A stretch of 8,767 nt of DNA from positions 1 through 8,767 of the forward strand of contig JAJZCU010000062.1 in the NCBI GenBank assembly GCA_021828935.1. The letters are read 5' to 3'. How positions within the stretch are numbered: position 1 is the first letter of the stretch; each line of letters opens with the position of its first letter. Both the position numbers and the translations under genes were made by a program. This document shows, one piece after another, positions 5,078 through 8,767 of this stretch. Source of the DNA: Planctomycetota bacterium. GTDB lineage: Bacteria > Planctomycetota > Phycisphaerae > WQYP01. The notes beneath the pieces are model-generated. The model was not told the origin of the DNA, did not search any database, and saw only the letters and a program-made list of their open reading frames with translations.

Positions 5078-7399
5078 CTAAGGGTTGGTTGGCGTAGAGG
5101 GTGGTCGCGCCGAATTTGCGCGGAGGTGTTGCCGCAATGCCACGAGATGCGCTTCTATTGAGTCCCGTAATGCGGGCGTCACCGTGCCGGCGCCGTAGCG
5201 AAGGTCATAAAACACGCCGATGAGCCATTGGGCGTCGGCGGCGGCGGGTCCCAGCGTATCGGCGGCGGCGGTGATGTATTCGCGGGGTGTCTGGCCGACC
5301 GAACGATGCACCCCGGCTCGCGACAGGGTCCGCATAAGTTCGTCAAAGAATGCCAGATCTCGCATCCATTGGCGTCGAGCGCTGGTTTTCAACTGACCAA
5401 AGATTCTGGCCACGGCGCTGGTTCTCTGCTGCCGCCATCGCCTGACCATGACCGTTGCGAAGGCAATGATGGTCGCCGCCAGCGCCAGGCAGGTCAGCCA
5501 CGGGATGACGCCACGGCGCAGGCCAATAATGGCGGCCAGTTGATGGGCCAGCCGGGCGGCGCCGTGCTTGATGGCGGCGGCGACGCCGCCGAAACCCTTC
5601 GAGACTTTTTTAAGTAATGTTTTGCGGTTGGTGTTGTCAAAGTTAATCACCTTGGAAAGCCAGTTGCGTTTCACATATTCGGCGGCGTTGTGGGCCCACC
5701 GCCACAGCGCGGATTCACGGGGGGCGGGGGGGATGGAATTAGAGGGCGAGGGGTCAAAGCGCAGCCACCCGCGGGAAGGGATCCACACCTGGGCCCAGGC
5801 GTGGGCAAAGCGTTGGCGCACCACGTACAGCCCGGTTTTGGGATGATAATCGCCGCCTAAATATCCGGTGGCCATGCGGGCGGGCAGATGCACGGACCGG
5901 CAGAACATGACCATGGCGGAGGCGAAAAATTCACAATCGCCGCCGATTTTTTTGCGGTTAAACAAAAAATCCTCGGTGGGGTCAATGTTGGGGTTCACCG
6001 CGGTAAGATTCAGTGTGTACGGATAATGGGTGCGCAGATAGTTGCGAAAGCGGCGGGCCAGGGCCATGTCGCGGGCGATTTTCTGGGGCAAAGTCCGGTG
6101 CGGCAGGGCCAGCAGTTTGCCTGCGATTTTTTTGGCCAGCCGGACAATGCGCGGCAACACAGGGCTGCTTCGTACGGCCATGGCCTCCGGCGGACCGAGC
6201 ATGTCAAAGGACAAGTACACGGGATAGACCGGCGGCCGGCCCACGCCGTAAGCGTAGCGGCTATATTGTTGTGAAGTAATAATGCTGTACCTCAGGGGCC
6301 AGCGGCGCGGCGAGCGGCAACGCAGGGTAAGATCGGCGTGTTGCTGCAAACCATGAACGTCGTGCGCCAGAACCGCCACGGGCGGGGCGATGGTAAACAG
6401 CACGGGCCGGCCCTCGGACGCCCCGGCGGACTGCCGGCATGTGGCCATGACCAGCCGGTGCCGGTCATACAGCGGGGCGGGCATAATCTGGGCAATACCT
6501 AAGTAAAACGAGGGGCGGTGGATCACTCGCCCCGCGGCCGAGGAGCGTACCCACTGGCGCGTGTGGGCGTCGTATACGTCAAGGGTCTCGCCCTGAAAAT
6601 AAGGTTGATAACTTTCGCTGCCAATGTTTTTACCGTTTCGGGTTAACCGCACGGTCATCACGCGGGCGTTGCTTTGCTGAAGGCGGCCAATATCGCCGAA
6701 GGACACATGATCGCTAAAACCGGTGATGGTGGGGCCGTGCTGGCCGGGCAGGCGCCAGCGCAAGAGCATGGCCGGTACGAGTCCGCGGGGAATGGCCAGA
6801 AAAATGACCAGTGAAATCAGCAGCAGCCCCCAGACCGAAACGCCCATAACGCGGCGGATATCGCGGGCGATGGCCGGGGCGGCGCCGGGGGTGATCATGG
6901 CGCCGTCGGTGGCGGCGTGGCTGGCCACGGCGCGCTGAGTCTCGCAACGCAGATGGAAGACGAGGCTGGCGTACAGGCCCACGCCCACATAGATCACCAA
7001 CAGCAGGCCAAAGAGCAGCGACGCCGTGAGAATGGTCGCCGACATCATAATCAGCAGGCTGAGGATAAGAATTTGGCCGTAGTCGCGGTTGGTTTTTTGT
7101 TCAAAAAGTTTGCAGATAATCAGGGCGATCATGAAGTGGCCCAGGCCGATGAGCAGGTTTTGTTCCCGCATGATCACCAGTTCCACAAATAGAATAAGGC
7201 TGGCGGCGATGACGCCCAGATTGATAAGAAAACGCGGAATTGGCTTGCTGCCGGGGGTTTCGACCAGCCACCAGCTTACGGCTATGCCCACCACGCCGGC
7301 GAACATCAGGGGATAAGACTGCTGGGCATAGGTGAACCCCACCACGCTTATGAGCACCAGGGCGTAGGCCAGATACCGAAATCGCCGGAGAAAATCCAT
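5078..7399 (-). CDS. Membrane-anchored transglutaminase-like protein (DUF3488, transglutaminase core, DUF4129)
   Basis: The 773-residue protein has the three-part layout of the TgpA-like family. Several helices fill residues 9-45, 56-75, 82-98, 108-148 and 186-206 (DUF3488-type region). A large extracytoplasmic part follows, with a transglutaminase core at about 440-555 carrying a cysteine-protease-like triad: Cys489 in GGDCEFFASAM, His533 in FAHAWAQVWIP and Asp549 in RFDPSPSN. One more helix (about 631-652) precedes a cytoplasmic DUF4129-like tail with QTPREYITAAAD and FYDLRYG. Known relatives are inner-membrane proteins whose core faces the periplasm; one in Pseudomonas aeruginosa is essential, but the natural substrate is unsettled. 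The ATG at 7399 has no clear Shine-Dalgarno; the nearest purine-rich stretch lies inside the hairpin upstream. The gene follows ispH after 64 nt, so cotranscription is likely. All three catalytic residues are present, so activity is plausible. Confidence 0.95.
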   Translation of the reverse strand: MDFLRRFRYLAYALVLISVVGFTYAQQSYPLMFAGVVGIAVSWWLVETPGSKPIPRFLINLGVIAASLILFVELVIMREQNLLIGLGHFMIALIICKLFEQKTNRDYGQILILSLLIMMSATILTASLLFGLLLVIYVGVGLYASLVFHLRCETQRAVASHAATDGAMITPGAAPAIARDIRRVMGVSVWGLLLISLVIFLAIPRGLVPAMLLRWRLPGQHGPTITGFSDHVSFGDIGRLQQSNARVMTVRLTRNGKNIGSESYQPYFQGETLDVYDAHTRQWVRSSAAGRVIHRPSFYLGIAQIMPAPLYDRHRLVMATCRQSAGASEGRPVLFTIAPPVAVLAHDVHGLQQHADLTLRCRSPRRWPLRYSIITSQQYSRYAYGVGRPPVYPVYLSFDMLGPPEAMAVRSSPVLPRIVRLAKKIAGKLLALPHRTLPQKIARDMALARRFRNYLRTHYPYTLNLTAVNPNIDPTEDFLFNRKKIGGDCEFFASAMVMFCRSVHLPARMATGYLGGDYHPKTGLYVVRQRFAHAWAQVWIPSRGWLRFDPSPSNSIPPAPRESALWRWAHNAAEYVKRNWLSKVINFDNTNRKTLLKKVSKGFGGVAAAIKHGAARLAHQLAAIIGLRRGVIPWLTCLALAATIIAFATVMVRRWRQQRTSAVARIFGQLKTSARRQWMRDLAFFDELMRTLSRAGVHRSVGQTPREYITAAADTLGPAAADAQWLIGVFYDLRYGAGTVTPALRDSIEAHLVALRQHLRANSARPPSTPTNP

Positions 7400-7410
7400 G
7401 GTTGCCGTTC

Positions 7411-7434
7411 AGCCCCACCTTGAAAGGTGGGGCT
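7411..7434. repeat. Ten-bp stem with tetraloop between ispH and the transglutaminase gene
   Basis: Arms AGCCCCACCT (7411-7420) and AGGTGGGGCT (7425-7434) are perfectly complementary around a 4-nt loop. It sits 11 nt upstream of the ATG at 7399. Neither strand shows a T-run after the stem, so it is not a standard terminator. It shares the GGGGCTAT edge with the palindromes at 3591-3634, which suggests one repeat family. It may alternatively stabilise the ispH mRNA end or limit ribosome access to the next gene. Confidence 0.6.
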
Positions 7435-7463
7435 ATGGTTCCCCATTACTGTCAATCATTGAC

Positions 7464-8417
7464 TTACTGGGCCGCCGCGTGGGCCCGTTCCAATTTACGC
7501 AATGAAACAGGCAGTTCAAAATGTACGTCTTCATCGGTGACCAAGCGCGGTTCAACCGTGGCGCCGTATCTTTCCTTAAGCATTTCAATGATGTCCTGCA
7601 CCAGGTCTTCCGGCGCCGATGCCCCGGCTGTGATCAGAACCGTCTTGACGCCGTTAAACCAGGCATGATCCACATGCGATGCGTCATCGACCAGGAACGC
7701 CCGGGTGCCGCGGTTCTCGGCCATTTCCACCAGGCGCTTGGAGTTGCTGCTGTTCTGGCTGCCGACCACCAAGACCAAATCACATTCGGGAGCGAGTTTC
7801 TGCACGGCGGTTTGCCGATTTGTAGTGGCGTAACAGATGTCTTCTTTGGCGGGGCTTTCAATGCGGGGGTATTTGGCCTTGAGGGCCGTGATAATCGCCC
7901 CGGCATCGTCAAGGCTCAGCGTGGTCTGCGTGAGGTACGCGATGCGGTCGCCTTCGGGGATGTCGAGTTTTTCAACATCGTCCACGCTTTCCACGATGCG
8001 AATGGCGTCGGGCGCCTCGCCCAGCGTGCCGATGACCTCATCGTGATCCTGATGGCCGATCAGCACAATGGTAAACTTTTGTTTGGCGTAGCGGATGGCT
8101 TCAATATGAACTTTGGTGACCAAGGGGCATGTGGCGTCAACCGCGATAAGGTTGCGATCCGCCGATTGCCGCCGCACTTCCGGCGACACGCCATGGGCGC
8201 TGTACACCACTGTGCCGCCGGGCGGAACTTCTTCGATGGATTCCACAAACACCACGCCCTGGCGGGTAAAGCGATCGACCACATGACGGTTGTGGACAAT
8301 TTCGTGGAATACGTAAATAGGCGCCCCCTTGAGTTGCAGCACCCGTTCCACACAGTCGACAGCCATATTCACGCCGGCGCAGAATCCACGGGGGTTGGCC
8401 AGCAAAATCTTCATCAT
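7464..8417 (-). CDS. ispH: 4-hydroxy-3-methylbut-2-enyl diphosphate reductase
   Basis: IspH (LytB) performs the last step of the non-mevalonate (MEP) isoprenoid pathway, reducing HMBPP to IPP and DMAPP in the cytoplasm with an iron-sulfur cluster. The 317-residue length equals that of typical bacterial IspH. The three cluster cysteines are in place: Cys13 (NPRGFCAGV), Cys97 (DATCPLV) and Cys195 (DICYATTNRQ). Substrate-binding residues are also visible: His42 (EIVHN), His75 (SAHGVS), His125 and Glu127 (HQDHDEVIGT), the SSN of VGSQNSSNSKRL (223-225) and Ser267 (TAGASAPE). Two ATGs are adjacent (8417 and 8414); GGAG lies 10 nt upstream of the first, which I chose. A strong promoter candidate lies about 80 nt upstream, and the transglutaminase gene follows in the same direction. 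Nothing is missing or truncated, and identification is secure. Confidence 0.98.
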   Translation of the reverse strand: MMKILLANPRGFCAGVNMAVDCVERVLQLKGAPIYVFHEIVHNRHVVDRFTRQGVVFVESIEEVPPGGTVVYSAHGVSPEVRRQSADRNLIAVDATCPLVTKVHIEAIRYAKQKFTIVLIGHQDHDEVIGTLGEAPDAIRIVESVDDVEKLDIPEGDRIAYLTQTTLSLDDAGAIITALKAKYPRIESPAKEDICYATTNRQTAVQKLAPECDLVLVVGSQNSSNSKRLVEMAENRGTRAFLVDDASHVDHAWFNGVKTVLITAGASAPEDLVQDIIEMLKERYGATVEPRLVTDEDVHFELPVSLRKLERAHAAAQ

Positions 8418-8499
8418 CGGGTGGTCGCTCCAAAGTTGTGGTGCTGCTGCGGTGGTTTTCTGGTCGTGTCAGCGGACGCCACGGAAACCGCGAGAATGC

Positions 8500-8529
8500 A
8501 TTATATTCAAGAGGCTGCCGCCGTGCCAA
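8500..8529 (-). promoter_or_regulatory. Strong sigma70-like promoter of ispH
   Basis: On the minus strand TTGGCA (8529-8524, 5 of 6) and a perfect TATAAT (8505-8500) are separated by 18 nt. Transcription would start near 8493, giving a leader of about 76 nt before the ispH ATG at 8417. It would also drive the transglutaminase gene if the two are cotranscribed. Confidence 0.65.
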
Positions 8530-8533
8530 TGGC

Positions 8534-8560
8534 CAAGCCCGGCTCGCCCGGCTTGCCGGT
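8534..8560. repeat. REP-like palindromic sequence upstream of ispH
   Basis: CAAGCC (8534-8539) and GGCTTG (8550-8555) are inverted arms, and CCGGC-TT-GCCGG (8548-8559) is a second, overlapping palindrome. The 13 nt at 8548-8560 are identical to 3620-3632 in the palindrome cluster. It lies between the ispH and right-edge promoters. Confidence 0.45.
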
Positions 8561-8584
8561 ATTTCAGTCGAAAGTGTAAACCGT

Positions 8585-8614
8585 TTGCGGCCATATTGCC
8601 ATAGCCACTACAAT
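8585..8614 (+). promoter_or_regulatory. Candidate promoter of the right-edge gene
   Basis: TTGCGG (8585-8590) and TACAAT (8609-8614, 5 of 6 to TATAAT) are separated by 18 nt. The transcript would start near 8621 and reach the ATG at 8668 after about 47 nt. It diverges from the ispH promoter, whose -35 is 55 nt away. Confidence 0.45.
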
Positions 8615-8667
8615 AGAAGGCTCTGGAGGTTGTTCATCAGGGCTGTTTTTACCGTTGGCGACGCCGC

Positions 8668-8767
8668 ATGACCGCAGTTTCCGCAGAACCTGATTTCGCT
8701 GTGCCGGCCCGCACGGCGCCCGTGCCGGCCACGGCGGCGGGGGGCTTGGCGCCGGAAGACCTGGTGC
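8668..8767 (+). CDS. N-terminal fragment of an unidentified protein, cut by right edge
   Basis: An open frame starts at ATG 8668 and continues past the window end, giving 33 complete codons. The translation begins MTAVSAEPDFAVP, continues through an Ala/Pro/Thr-rich stretch and ends in LAPEDLV. Third positions are strongly G/C, matching real genes here. The upstream frame closes at a TAG (8614-8616) and no other plausible start lies between. The Ala/Pro-rich beginning resembles a flexible extension preceding a folded domain; LAPEDLV could be the first helix of an E1-alpha dehydrogenase-type protein, but this is a guess. The start has no good ribosome site: GGAGG at 8625-8629 is too far away. 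Its position downstream of a divergent promoter supports it. Confidence 0.5.
   Translation, partial: MTAVSAEPDFAVPARTAPVPATAAGGLAPEDLV

Noticed and set aside
7521..8579. A 352-codon plus-strand frame opposite ispH
   Set aside because: It is fully antisense to a secure ispH, and its His/Arg-rich translation has no family resemblance; long antisense frames are common in GC-rich genes.

Overview
This GC-rich window holds six protein-coding genes or gene fragments I can support, plus several non-coding elements. From left to right they are: a secreted protein of unknown function on the minus strand, cut by the left edge; a minus-strand membrane protein of unknown function; a plus-strand beta-class DNA methyltransferase; a gene-free stretch rich in repeats and hairpins; a minus-strand 3D-domain cell-envelope protein; a minus-strand DUF3488/transglutaminase-core/DUF4129 membrane protein; minus-strand ispH; and the first 33 codons of a plus-strand gene cut by the right edge. 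I saw no tRNA, rRNA, CRISPR array or transposase.

Organism: GC is high, third codon positions of most genes are G/C-rich, and Shine-Dalgarno sequences are often weak. IspH with a three-Asp 3D-domain protein and a large TgpA-like transglutaminase fits a free-living diderm bacterium. The mix, with small secreted and membrane proteins of no clear family, suggests Planctomycetota (perhaps Phycisphaerae). That placement is an inference from style and no marker gene here proves it.

Layout: ispH and the transglutaminase are co-directional, 64 nt apart, with a strong 10-bp hairpin between them. They probably share the good sigma70-like promoter upstream of ispH. The 3D-domain gene lies a further 382 nt downstream with its own candidate promoter and an inverted-repeat operator candidate. 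ispH diverges from the right-edge gene across a 250-bp region with a promoter candidate for each direction. The methyltransferase diverges from the unknown membrane protein across a roughly 370-bp region, also with two promoter candidates.

Function: IspH makes the isoprenoid precursors IPP and DMAPP. The transglutaminase and the 3D-domain protein are both envelope proteins. The methyltransferase is AT-richer at third positions than its neighbours, has no recognisable endonuclease partner in the window, and is followed by a decayed-looking repeat block; it looks like an acquired, orphan modification gene. I did not find a convincing new multi-gene system. The most distinctive signals are a family of GC-rich palindromes (3591-3634, 7411-7434, 8534-8560) and the repeat block at 3535-3719.
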